64,000 bases of DNA from Deltaproteobacteria bacterium (lineage in GTDB: Bacteria > Myxococcota_A > Polyangia > Polyangiales > Ga0077539): assembly GCA_030694465.1 (NCBI GenBank), contig JAUXYJ010000068.1:124001-188000 (forward strand), given 5' to 3'. Made by a program: the position numbers and the translations under genes. The notes beneath the pieces were generated by a model. That model saw nothing but the letters and a program-made list of their open reading frames with translations, was not told the DNA's origin and did not search any database. The stretch's first letter is position 1. The number at the start of each line of letters is the position of its first letter. Shown here piece after piece: positions 43,420 through 52,115 of this stretch.

Positions 43420-44271
43420 CTACGCGGCCGCAGCCCAGGTGTCTCGCAAATCGCTCAGGTGCAGCTCAAGCTTCTTGCGGGCTCGCGCTTCGAGCTGTCG
43501 CGCGCGTTCGCGAGAGACTCCGAGCTGGCGCCCGAGCTCAGCGAGCGACAGCTCGTCGTCGCTCATGATGCGGCGCTCTACGATGAGCCGCTCGCGGGGA
43601 TCGAGCCGCGAGAGCGCGGCGCTTACGCGGAGATCGTAGACGTTTTTTGTCCGAGAATTGTCTAGCATTTCGTCCGCAGGGACCGAGTCACCTTCGAGAG
43701 AATCACCGCGCGTCCCGTCGCCCTCTGCGTACAACGGCGCGTCGAGCGAGACGTCACGTCCATCGAGGCGCGCGAGCATGGGTTCGAGCTTCTCGACGCT
43801 GATCGCCAGCTTCTCGGCGAGGGCCGCGACGGCCTCGTCGCGATCATGAACGAGCTGTCCAATCCGAGCGCGCTCTCGACGAATCTGAAAGAAGAGCTTC
43901 GACCGCAGGGGACCCGATCCGCCTCCGACGAGGCTCCAAGAGCGGATCACGAAATTGAGAATGTACGCTCGAATCCAGTACGCAGCGTAGGTCACAAAGC
44001 GCGTGCCCTTGTGCGGATCGAACTTCTTGAGCGCCGTCGCGAGGCCCACGTTGCCCTCGGCCACGAGGTCCTGCATCCGCAGCCCGTAGCGGTGATATTT
44101 ACGCGCGACGGACAGCACAAACCGGAGATTGCTCTCCACAAGAAGGTCGCCCGCGCGTCGATCGCCAGCTTGGTATCGCACCGCCAGCTGGTGTTCTTCT
44201 TCGCGAGACAACAGGGGTTGATTGCGTACGCGGTTCATCCATCCGGGGACTGCAAGATCTTGGTCGCTCAT
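43420..44271 (-). CDS. rpoH: RpoH-type alternative sigma factor
   Basis: A 283-residue sigma-70-family factor. Region 2 has VESNLRFVLSVARKY, GLRMQDLVAEGNVGL and the promoter-melting GTRFVTYAAYWIRAYI. The RpoH box is clear (RSKLFFQIRRER). Region 4 carries SLAELGRQLGVSRERARQLE. RpoH factors direct heat-shock transcription in proteobacteria; myxobacteria have several RpoH-like factors used in development, so the exact regulon is unknown. ATG 44271 has AAGGAG about 9 nt upstream and is preferred to starts further out. It converges on the ATP-grasp-like gene with almost no gap. Confidence 0.92.
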   Translation of the reverse strand: MSDQDLAVPGWMNRVRNQPLLSREEEHQLAVRYQAGDRRAGDLLVESNLRFVLSVARKYHRYGLRMQDLVAEGNVGLATALKKFDPHKGTRFVTYAAYWIRAYILNFVIRSWSLVGGGSGPLRSKLFFQIRRERARIGQLVHDRDEAVAALAEKLAISVEKLEPMLARLDGRDVSLDAPLYAEGDGTRGDSLEGDSVPADEMLDNSRTKNVYDLRVSAALSRLDPRERLIVERRIMSDDELSLAELGRQLGVSRERARQLEARARKKLELHLSDLRDTWAAAA

Positions 44272-44556
44272 TGTGCTTACTCCTTGTGACGCCGCGAACT
44301 TGCACACCGTTGCGATCGCATCGCGTTGTGGTGTGAGACACCCGCCGGGTCAGAGCCCTCTCGCCCCTCGGATGAACTCTGCGGGGCGCGAGAGTGTTCC
44401 GAAAAGGGGAGGCTCAGGACATCTCCGTGGTTCTGCGGGGAATCAGCAGGCGCCAAGGATGTCGCGGCAGGTGCGCTCGTTCGTTGTGACGCCTCTAGGT
44501 ATGTGTCGCCAAAAGTTGCGTACCAGTGCGCGGATCGTGAAGTAGTTTGAAGCGAC

Positions 44557-45465
44557 TCACCGTTCGGCGAGGCGCCCGTAGCTTCTCTCGGGCCCCGCGG
44601 GGACATAGCTCTGCACAGCCACAAACGGGAGTGTCCCCCCAGCGATCCAGCCGTGCGCTTGGCCCGCCGCGACACGTTGCGCTTGCCCGGCTCGCACAAC
44701 GTTTCCGGCCCCCATGGTGGGCTCGCTGCTCGAGGCCACATGGAGCATTCCGTCTGCAAGAATTGGCACCAAGAGCTCCGTTGACTCAGCGTGCACGTGG
44801 GTCGGCATCGCGGTGCGCGCGCCCACAGACAACAGGGTCAAGCTGGCCCGCGGAGAGTCCGTTGCGTCAAACACAGTCCGCGCGACGAATGCCCCAGACG
44901 CCCAGCTCTGTGGGCTTGTCTGACGAAGATCGCGAAGCGTCAGGGTGCTCTCGCCAGGCTCACTGAGCGCCTCGGGCGCTGGGTCTTCGGCGACCACAAC
45001 GACCACGAGGGCGGGGCCTACGTCGCGCAATGCCTGAAGCACAACGGCGCCATTGCGCTGTAAAAATGCAGTCCATTCGGACGCGCTCTCGGCGACATCG
45101 CGCCCCTCGCCTCGCACATCGACGGTACCTGACAACACCACGCCCAGCACGTCCATCGCGCGCGAAGCAGGCACATGGAGGCTCGCCCCAGGCTCAAGAA
45201 GCACAACCCTCGCCAGTCCAGGTGCGGTCGCGCTCAGCGCACTAAGCGGCATCACACACACGCTGTGGTCACAGCGCAGCATCGCGCTCGATTGCAAGTC
45301 CCCGAGAGAGACCGAGGGGAGCGCGGTGGGAGCCCGAACGCTGGCAAATCCCTGAGGTCCCTGCATGTCCGCGATGGACCGCGCGGGCTCTACACGTGTC
45401 GCTCGTGCGCACGAGCCTCCAAGTAGGCAAGCGATCAAGAGCCCGCGGTTCAGAGCTGCTTCCAA
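44557..45465 (-). CDS. Bicupin lipoprotein
   Basis: About 302 residues. I place the start at TTG 45465 inside the end of the amidohydrolase gene. Translation then gives a short hydrophobic signal ending CLLGGSC, a plausible lipobox, whereas upstream residues are Arg-rich shadow. Two cupin beta-barrels follow. The first (about 85-160) lacks the His ligands (ASLHVPASRAMDV). The second (about 200-290) keeps THVHAESTELL and a later GQAHGW, so it may bind metal. Exported cupin of unknown function; the coupling to the M20 gene suggests a shared pathway. Confidence 0.72.
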   Translation of the reverse strand: MEAALNRGLLIACLLGGSCARATRVEPARSIADMQGPQGFASVRAPTALPSVSLGDLQSSAMLRCDHSVCVMPLSALSATAPGLARVVLLEPGASLHVPASRAMDVLGVVLSGTVDVRGEGRDVAESASEWTAFLQRNGAVVLQALRDVGPALVVVVVAEDPAPEALSEPGESTLTLRDLRQTSPQSWASGAFVARTVFDATDSPRASLTLLSVGARTAMPTHVHAESTELLVPILADGMLHVASSSEPTMGAGNVVRAGQAQRVAAGQAHGWIAGGTLPFVAVQSYVPAGPERSYGRLAER

Positions 45466-46628
45466 GCGCGAAGCACGTCCTCGCGAAGCGCAGGCTGATG
45501 AAGAAAATCGAGCGCTGTCCGAGCCATGCCTTTTGCTGCGACGATCATCGCGTCTAGGCCCTTTTGCGAGGCGGCGCAGCGGACGAAAGCGTGCTGATGA
45601 CAGGTGGTCTCGCCCTCCTCGCAGATCGCGATCCACGGGTGAATACTCGGCATTGCGTGCGAGATGTCACCCATGTCTGTGCTGCCAGCGCCCACCGTTG
45701 CGTCGGTGCGCTTCGGAGCGCGGCCCAGCGCACGCAAATGGGCGCCGAACTGGTCTGCCAGCGGCTCATTGTTGCGGATGTCTTTGTATCCACGGCGCGC
45801 GGTGATTTCGAGTTGAACATCCGAGGCCATCGCGGCGGCGCGAGCGCATCGTTCGACAATGGCTCGGACCCGCGCGAGCTCGTCCACATGAGTCGCTCGA
45901 ACACTAAATTCGCAGCTGGCCTTCGAGGCGATGATGTTCACCGCTTCGCCGCCTTGAGTGACAAAGCCGTGAACACGGACGCCATCACGAAAGTGAACGC
46001 GCTGAGAATCTACGAGTGAAAACGTGTTTGTCACCGCGGACAGCGCGCTCTGTCCGTCCCACGGAGCGATCGCCGCATGGGAGGCCTTGCCAGAGAAATG
46101 AAACTGCAACCACAAGTTCGCGAGCGTCGGATGGACCAACACATCGCGATCAAAGGGATGAAACATCATCGCCGCGTCGATGCCCTCAAAGCACCCCGCT
46201 TCGAGCAACATGATCTTGCCCCCGCCGCCCTCTTCGGCCGGAGTCCCAATCAGATGCGCGGCGCCCCGAAGCTCATCGCCCAGGGAAGCGAGCGCCACAA
46301 ACGCCGCGCTGGCGCCCGCGGCGATGAGGTTGTGTCCACACGCGTGCCCCATGTGGGGGAGCGCGTCGTATTCGGCCAGCAGCGCGACGGACGGAGCGTC
46401 GGCACGGTCGAGACCACAGCGCGCATGGAGGGCGGTCTCAAGGCCACCAAACGGGCGAGTCACGGCGCTTGATGAGCTGGCCTCGACCAACTCGGTGATC
46501 CATTGAGCGGCGCGATGTTCTTCAAAGCGAAGCTCAGGATTGCTGTGAATTTGCAGCGCGAGCTGGACAATGGCCTCGCGATGCAGATCGATAAATCGAT
46601 CGAGCTTCTCGTGGAGATTGAGCGTCAT
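45450..46628 (-). CDS. M20-family amidohydrolase
   Basis: A 392-residue metallo-amidohydrolase of the M20 family, resembling aminobenzoyl-glutamate utilisation and N-acyl-amino-acid hydrolases. The metal and catalytic region is visible as HMGHACGHN near 95 and GTPAEEGGGGK near 130. The dimerisation insert runs from about 175 to 290 (FSGKASHAAIAPWDG). A late segment GSTDMGDISHAMP fits the family. ATG 46628 is chosen; TAGGAT lies 5 nt upstream. It is cytoplasmic, with no signal peptide. The stop overlaps the bicupin lipoprotein start region. Substrate unknown. Confidence 0.9.
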   Translation of the reverse strand: MTLNLHEKLDRFIDLHREAIVQLALQIHSNPELRFEEHRAAQWITELVEASSSSAVTRPFGGLETALHARCGLDRADAPSVALLAEYDALPHMGHACGHNLIAAGASAAFVALASLGDELRGAAHLIGTPAEEGGGGKIMLLEAGCFEGIDAAMMFHPFDRDVLVHPTLANLWLQFHFSGKASHAAIAPWDGQSALSAVTNTFSLVDSQRVHFRDGVRVHGFVTQGGEAVNIIASKASCEFSVRATHVDELARVRAIVERCARAAAMASDVQLEITARRGYKDIRNNEPLADQFGAHLRALGRAPKRTDATVGAGSTDMGDISHAMPSIHPWIAICEEGETTCHQHAFVRCAASQKGLDAMIVAAKGMARTALDFLHQPALREDVLRAWKQL

Positions 46629-46818
46629 AAGAGATCCTACCGGGGTGCGCCGCGCGCGACAGACCGAACGCGTTCTGGGATGCCGATTGTTGGCAAGACT
46701 ATCGATAAGTTTTCTTGGCGTCCGACATCTGTGCAAACTCAACGCACCGCTGTGTCCAGTGTGTCGGGCTCGCGTCTGGGTGAGCTCTGGCTCTGCAGCA
46801 CGCACTAAAGCCTACGCC

Positions 46819-47823
46819 ATGAATATCGAGAGCCTGATTCAGTCTGCGGCGAGCAAAACTCCACCTGTTGTCATGGTTGTGGGTGACCAGCGCCTGCTCG
46901 TGACACGCGCGATGGACGCGGTGCGCGCAGCGACGGTCGGGACAGGACCTCGCGGCCTCAACGAGGACCAGTTTGATGGGACGCAAGACACGGCAGCGAC
47001 GGTGGTCAACGCGGCGCGCTCGCTGCCGATGATGGCCAAAGTGAGGCTTGTTTTCGTTCGCAATGTCGACCAGTGGAAAGCGGACACCTGGGACGAGATG
47101 CTCCGCTACTTCGAGAACCCCTCGCCGAGCACTGTGCTGCTGATGGCCGCGGACAAACTCCACGGGAGCCTCAAGGCGGTCACGTTCTGCAAGAAAAAAT
47201 CCTGGTTTTTCGAGGCAAAAGACCTCGAAGAGGGGGACATCGGGCCTTGGCTTAGCGCCGAGATTAAGCGCCGTCATGTGCGGATCGCGCCGGGTGCTGC
47301 GGAGCTATTAGCCCTCTCGGTGGGTGCGGACCTGGGCGCGCTCACGGACGCGCTCGAGCGACTCTCGATTTTTGCGGGCGACCGAGAGATCACTGACGAA
47401 GATGTTGAAGCGACGATCAAGACTACGCGAGAGTCTGGGCCGTTTGAACTTAGCCAGGCTGTCGCGGACAAGAACATCGCGCGCTGCATGTCGATCTTGG
47501 TGAGTTTGGCGAGGCCGCGCGGCAAAGACCAAGAGATCCCCGCGCTCGTCGTGATGGCCTTGGTCTATCGCCAAATCCGCTTGATGAGCCTTGTGCGAGA
47601 CGCGCTCGATCGAAGCGAGGATCCAACGCGCCCATTGCACGGAAAAATGCCGCCCCACGCTGCGCGCACGACCGTCACCCAGGCGCGCGCATGGTCGTCA
47701 AGAGCGCTGTTGCGAGCGCTTGAGCTGTGCGCCGACACGGAGCGAAAGCTGAAGGGGAGCTCGAGCAGCAAAGGGCTTGAGTGGCGCGCGCTTGAGAACC
47801 TCGCGCTCGCGTTGTGCCACTGA
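46819..47823 (+). CDS. holA: DNA polymerase III delta subunit
   Basis: A 334-residue clamp-loader subunit that opens the beta sliding clamp. The N-terminal AAA+-like fold starts with PPVVMVVGDQRLLVTRA, where HolA proteins lack a working Walker A. The family pattern continues with LPMMAKVRLVFVRNVDQW near 75, the PSPSTVLLMAAD strand near 105 and the C-terminal helical collar (LELCADTERKLKGSSS). ATG 46819 is chosen; the frame is open upstream but those residues are not HolA-like. A TAAAGC box lies 7 nt upstream of the ATG. The adenosyltransferase follows after 92 nt. Confidence 0.9.
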   Translation: MNIESLIQSAASKTPPVVMVVGDQRLLVTRAMDAVRAATVGTGPRGLNEDQFDGTQDTAATVVNAARSLPMMAKVRLVFVRNVDQWKADTWDEMLRYFENPSPSTVLLMAADKLHGSLKAVTFCKKKSWFFEAKDLEEGDIGPWLSAEIKRRHVRIAPGAAELLALSVGADLGALTDALERLSIFAGDREITDEDVEATIKTTRESGPFELSQAVADKNIARCMSILVSLARPRGKDQEIPALVVMALVYRQIRLMSLVRDALDRSEDPTRPLHGKMPPHAARTTVTQARAWSSRALLRALELCADTERKLKGSSSSKGLEWRALENLALALCH

Positions 47824-47915
47824 ACGCGGACGACGTGACCGCCGGGACTTTGAGTGAACGAAGAGGCTGCTTTGTCTGGCCCACTGCGGGGTGAAAGACG
47901 TAGTTTCTGGGGCCT

Positions 47916-48479
47916 ATGCCACGAATCACAAAGGTCTACACGCGCACCGGAGACGACGGGACCACGGGGCTCGGAGGCGGGCAACGCGTCCGCAAAGATT
48001 CGCTCCGGATCGCGTCGTTTGGCACGGTCGATGAGCTCAACTCGATGCTCGGCGTCGCCATCGCGGCGGGCCTGCACGAGACACTCACCAGCCCCCTCGC
48101 CCGTATCCAGAACGAGCTGTTTCATCTCGGGAGTGACCTGTGCATTCTTGAAGAAGACAAGCTCCGGTTTAAGGTCCCCACCATCGAATCACGCCACGTC
48201 GATGCGCTCGAAGCGCTGATGGATGAGCTCTCTGAATCACTCGCGCCGCTTGAGAACTTTGTGCTGCCCGGAGGCACCATTGGCGCGGCACATCTTCACG
48301 TGGCGCGCTGTATCGCGCGGCGCGCCGAGCGCGAGACCATCGCGCTGTCACGTGACGAGTCCGTTGGGGCGTTCGTCGTCCAGTATCTCAACCGACTCAG
48401 CGACGCGCTCTTTGTGATGGCGCGCTACGAGAACCATATTCGCGGGCGCGAGGACGTGCTCTGGGACAGCCGATCCTAG
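47916..48479 (+). CDS. PduO-type cob(I)alamin adenosyltransferase
   Basis: A 187-residue ATP:cob(I)alamin adenosyltransferase that converts cob(I)alamin to adenosylcobalamin. Conserved features are [15 protein letters not shown] with the ATP-binding Thr/Gly/Asp cluster at 8-22, [14 protein letters not shown] near 38, [10 protein letters not shown] near 130 and [17 protein letters not shown] near 155. No other cobalamin genes are adjacent, so it probably serves salvage and cofactor supply; the CarH-like regulator in this window would be one user. ATG 47916. It follows holA on the same strand and converges on the zinc-ribbon membrane protein. Confidence 0.94.
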   Translation: MPRITKVYTRTGDDGTTGLGGGQRVRKDSLRIASFGTVDELNSMLGVAIAAGLHETLTSPLARIQNELFHLGSDLCILEEDKLRFKVPTIESRHVDALEALMDELSESLAPLENFVLPGGTIGAAHLHVARCIARRAERETIALSRDESVGAFVVQYLNRLSDALFVMARYENHIRGREDVLWDSRS

Positions 48480-48505
48480 CGAAAAATCCTGCCATTTCGC
48501 AGGTG

Positions 48506-50464
48506 CTACGAGGTCGTGTAGCTCGTCTTTAGCTCTGCAAAAGCGACGGAGGTGAGCGTCGCCAGCGCGCAGATCGCGAGCGCCTCGGGGAGCCTCGCGT
48601 TCCAGATCGCGACACGGTCGCCCAGGACTGGCGTCGCCAACCAAGCCAGCGCAAGCAGCGAGACCCACCGCTGCGCACGCGCCGTCAGCATCGGACTCGC
48701 GATTGTGACTACAAGACATCCTGCCAAAGAAGCCGCAGAGATCAACGACGAGCCCTGCACTTCGACCACCGTTCGCAGGATAGACCAGAGCGCTGCCACG
48801 ATCACCGAGGCCCAAATCCAGTAGGCCTGCGCAACGCCCCGCCGAGGAGTCGCCGTCGCCTCAATGATCAACGCAGCGGGCCACAAGGTAGCGAGCGCGG
48901 CAAGAGACAGCCCAGTGCCTAGTGTGAGCCCGGGAGTGCTCGTCGCGCGCACCGCAAGAGCCGGGAGCGCAGGCGCAAACGCCAGCAACGCGCGCGTCGC
49001 GACAGGCAGTGAGACCATCGAGACGACGAGCGCGGTCAGCCCCGGAATGGCCCACGTCGCGGCAAGTGCACGATCATGGGAGAGCGTCGGCAGCGCGGCG
49101 GCCACGAGCAGCGCTCCGGCGCTCGCGTACATCACGCGCGCGTAGTCAAAGCTCACGGCAGATTCGATGGCTGGCTGGCTCTCACGCGCAGCGCTGGTCT
49201 GACCGGCTTGCGGAGAAGTTGAATCAACCTGCTTTGCAGCGACCAAGGGCACTACGGCGGCGCTCACCGGCCCAGCCTCTGTCGTTGTCTCCAGGGGAGC
49301 GTCGCGTGTGATTGGAGCCACCCGATGCGCGTCCGATCGCTCTGCCGGCTTGGCCGAGACCTCGGCTCGATCCGTCACGCGATCACCAGAGGGCGCCCCT
49401 CGCGAGGCGAGCCCAGCGGGCCCCGGTCCATCGACCCGCGGGGGTGGCGCTGGGTCGACCACCACGTCGCTCTCTTGGATGCTTATGCGGGCGTCAAGGA
49501 GGCTCGCGGGACCGATGATGGTGTCGGTCGTTCGCAGGTCGGCGTTGGCGTCTCGCATGATACCGGCAGAGGGCGGCATGATGGTCGACGCGGGATCACT
49601 GGGCCCGCTGGATCCCAGCGTTGGACGTTGGGACGGTTCAGGTGGGCTCGCGGCAGGTGCATGGACCACGGGCGCCGTCTTGGTGACCGCAAACAGCGCG
49701 CCGCCGACCAGTGTGGCGCTCAGCGCTTGGCGCGAGCTCACGCCGATGGACCCGGCCGAAGAGGGCGCCGAGAGAGGGCTCTCGGTGCTCGGCGTTGGCT
49801 GTGTGGGCGAGCCCTTGAGGGCGACCGCGGATGCGCTAGGGATGTCAAACTTCAACGCGGGAGTTGCAACGAGTGTCGCGCGAAGATCGGACTTTACGGC
49901 TGCTCCGAGCATCCCCATCGCGCTCGGTTTTTCGAGCGAATCGTCTGGTGGAAGCGGCGCATTGGACTTGGGTCCTGCAGACCCCGTGACGACAGGAGCG
50001 CTCGGACGCAAAGATCCAGTGGGGTGAATCGCTAGCGTCTGACGCAAAGGGTTCGAGCCCTCGCTCGCACGCTCAGTGGGTGTCGTCTCACCTGCGGCTT
50101 CGAAAGACACCGCCGCGATTAAGTCCTTGAGCGCGGTGGGGCTAATCGCGTGCGATTGAACTGTCGCGCGCGATGGGGCCGCGCTCGGTGGACGCTCGCT
50201 AGGCGCAGGGGGCCGACTGCCAGGACCTTGACCGATACGACCTGCGCTTGAGGGCGCTTGGAGCGGTTCGTCCGAGACGTCCCAGCGATCTTCGGCGAGC
50301 ACCGCGGGAGGGGGATTACTCGCGATTTTGGGCCGCGCCACGCCGAGTGGGGTAAGCGAGATGCGGCCGCGCGAGGTGGCGATCAATCGCGCGTCGCAGC
50401 TGGGACAACGCGACCCTTCGTAGTTGTCGGCCGTTACATATTGACACTGAGAACACGTCGCCAT
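48506..50464 (-). CDS. Zinc-ribbon, low-complexity, multi-pass membrane protein
   Basis: About 652 residues in three parts. Residues 1-30 form a zinc ribbon (C-x2-C in CSQCQY and CPSCDA). About 45-440 are Pro/Ser/Ala-rich and probably disordered. About 445-650 hold seven or eight hydrophobic segments, for example LLVAAALPTL and SLAALATLWPAALIIEA. The architecture resembles myxobacterial regulatory membrane proteins that begin with a zinc-ribbon signalling domain, but no known partner domain is seen. ATG 50464 is chosen because the zinc ribbon starts directly after it. It is divergent from the double cNMP-domain gene across 239 bases. Confidence 0.75.
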   Translation of the reverse strand: MATCSQCQYVTADNYEGSRCPSCDARLIATSRGRISLTPLGVARPKIASNPPPAVLAEDRWDVSDEPLQAPSSAGRIGQGPGSRPPAPSERPPSAAPSRATVQSHAISPTALKDLIAAVSFEAAGETTPTERASEGSNPLRQTLAIHPTGSLRPSAPVVTGSAGPKSNAPLPPDDSLEKPSAMGMLGAAVKSDLRATLVATPALKFDIPSASAVALKGSPTQPTPSTESPLSAPSSAGSIGVSSRQALSATLVGGALFAVTKTAPVVHAPAASPPEPSQRPTLGSSGPSDPASTIMPPSAGIMRDANADLRTTDTIIGPASLLDARISIQESDVVVDPAPPPRVDGPGPAGLASRGAPSGDRVTDRAEVSAKPAERSDAHRVAPITRDAPLETTTEAGPVSAAVVPLVAAKQVDSTSPQAGQTSAARESQPAIESAVSFDYARVMYASAGALLVAAALPTLSHDRALAATWAIPGLTALVVSMVSLPVATRALLAFAPALPALAVRATSTPGLTLGTGLSLAALATLWPAALIIEATATPRRGVAQAYWIWASVIVAALWSILRTVVEVQGSSLISAASLAGCLVVTIASPMLTARAQRWVSLLALAWLATPVLGDRVAIWNARLPEALAICALATLTSVAFAELKTSYTTS

Positions 50465-50703
50465 CGGATGGGCCAACCTAACACTCGGGACCACCGCTTG
50501 GCGTGGGGATCGTCAGATCACACGTCCTCGCGAAGCTCAGCACAAACTTGAAAGCAAGCGTTGCAAACTTCGCCCGCTCGACGTCCCATCACTCAAAACT
50601 GCGCCATAAAACACGCCCACGCCTCGCAACCGTCTCTGCACGGCCGAGGTTCGCAGTGGGAGCAATCCACGTCCCTTTATCACTCGGAGCAACACCCACT
50701 CGC

Positions 50704-52038
50704 ATGGTCACTCGCAAGCTGTTAACGCAAGACGCCAACCAGAGGCTTCGTACCGGGGATCTTGACGGCGCCCTCCGCGGGCTCATTGCGCTCGTCCGTT
50801 CGGCGCCTCACGACCTGGATGCGCGACAGCGCATGGGGGACGCGCTCCTTGCAGCCAACGCGATCCCGCAGTCAGTGCAGTGCTACGCGTTTGTTGCCCG
50901 CGAGGGCACGCTCTCGGGGCATCCGCTCGAGGCCATTGTGGCGCTGAAGGTGCTCACGCGAATCGATCCCACCGTGCAGGGGCTGCTCACGCCGTTGGCT
51001 CAGCGCTACGCCGCGGGGTCACCGTCTCTTGGAAAATCCGTGAGACTCGCTCCGGCAGATCCCGAGAGTGAGGTGCCTAGCGCGGCGTTTGTCCCGAACG
51101 AGCTGAGCGCCGAGCAGATCATCGCGCTGGCGGGTCAAGTCGGCGCATCCCGTGAAGGTCTGCCAGGATATCCAGCGCTCGTCGCACCCATCCCGTTGCT
51201 CTCTGAGCTGCCTGCAGATGCCTTCGAGCGGATGCTGGCTACGGTCGAGCTCAGGCGCCTCGCACCGGGTCAAGCGATCCTCAAGGAAGGCGACGCGGGC
51301 GACGCGTTCTTTATGCTCGTCCGCGGAACGGCCAGCGTATCGCGCCGAAATCTCTCCACCACCGAGGACCTCTCGTCCGCGTCCGAGGTCGTGCTGGCCA
51401 CCCTGTCCAAGGGCGCAATCATCGGTGAGATGGCGCTGGTCTCGGGCGCCCCGCGGACCGCGACGGTCGCCATGGTCGACGACGGAGATGTGCTCGTTTT
51501 CGGACGCGACGCGATCACCGCGGTGGCTCGCGAAATCGACGCAGTCGCCCAGGCACTGGGGCGATTTACGCGAGACCGATTGCTTCAAAATCTCCTCGCG
51601 ACACACCCGATTTTTCGACCCTTCGATCGCACGCAACGCGCCCAGCTCGCCGCACGATTCAGTGCGCACGATGCACCGGCCGAGTCCGTGATTATTCGTG
51701 AGGATTCACAGGGTCGCGGACTCTTTTTGTTGCTGACTGGGCAGGTTGACATCACGCGACGCGGTGCCAGCGGTCCCGTCGTGCTCGCGACCTTGGGTCC
51801 GGGAGAGGTGTTTGGCGAAATCTCCCTGCTCGACCAGACCCCCACGACGGCGACCGTCACGACGTCTAGAAACAGCACCGTGCTGTTTCTTGCCCGAGAG
51901 CTCTTCGAGAGGCTCATCGCCGGAGTGCCTGAGCTCCGCGCGTACTTTGAGGAGCTCGCGCAGGAGCGCGTCATGGATACAAATTTGACCATGAGCGCGG
52001 AGCCAGACCCCAACGAGACGTCGACTTTTCTGGTTTAG
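50704..52038 (+). CDS. TPR and double cyclic-nucleotide-binding-domain protein
   Basis: About 444 residues. Residues 5-110 are TPR-like helices (RLRTGDLDGALRGLIALV). Two cNMP-binding (CAP-like) domains follow. The first (about 165-285) has the phosphate cassette GEMALVSGAPRTATV with the key Arg. The second (about 300-410) reads FGEISLLDQTPTTATV, with Thr in place of that Arg, so it probably does not bind cAMP. No HTH is present, so it is not a CRP-type regulator; it more likely senses cAMP as an adaptor. ATG 50704 is chosen where the TPR begins; the frame upstream is open but basic and shadow-like. Confidence 0.82.
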   Translation: MVTRKLLTQDANQRLRTGDLDGALRGLIALVRSAPHDLDARQRMGDALLAANAIPQSVQCYAFVAREGTLSGHPLEAIVALKVLTRIDPTVQGLLTPLAQRYAAGSPSLGKSVRLAPADPESEVPSAAFVPNELSAEQIIALAGQVGASREGLPGYPALVAPIPLLSELPADAFERMLATVELRRLAPGQAILKEGDAGDAFFMLVRGTASVSRRNLSTTEDLSSASEVVLATLSKGAIIGEMALVSGAPRTATVAMVDDGDVLVFGRDAITAVAREIDAVAQALGRFTRDRLLQNLLATHPIFRPFDRTQRAQLAARFSAHDAPAESVIIREDSQGRGLFLLLTGQVDITRRGASGPVVLATLGPGEVFGEISLLDQTPTTATVTTSRNSTVLFLARELFERLIAGVPELRAYFEELAQERVMDTNLTMSAEPDPNETSTFLV

Positions 52039-52115
52039 AAAAGCGCCGAACACCCACATTGTCGCCACAAAAGTGGTGATTTCTCACGGCCAGCGCACGC
52101 GCTATGGTCCGAGCC

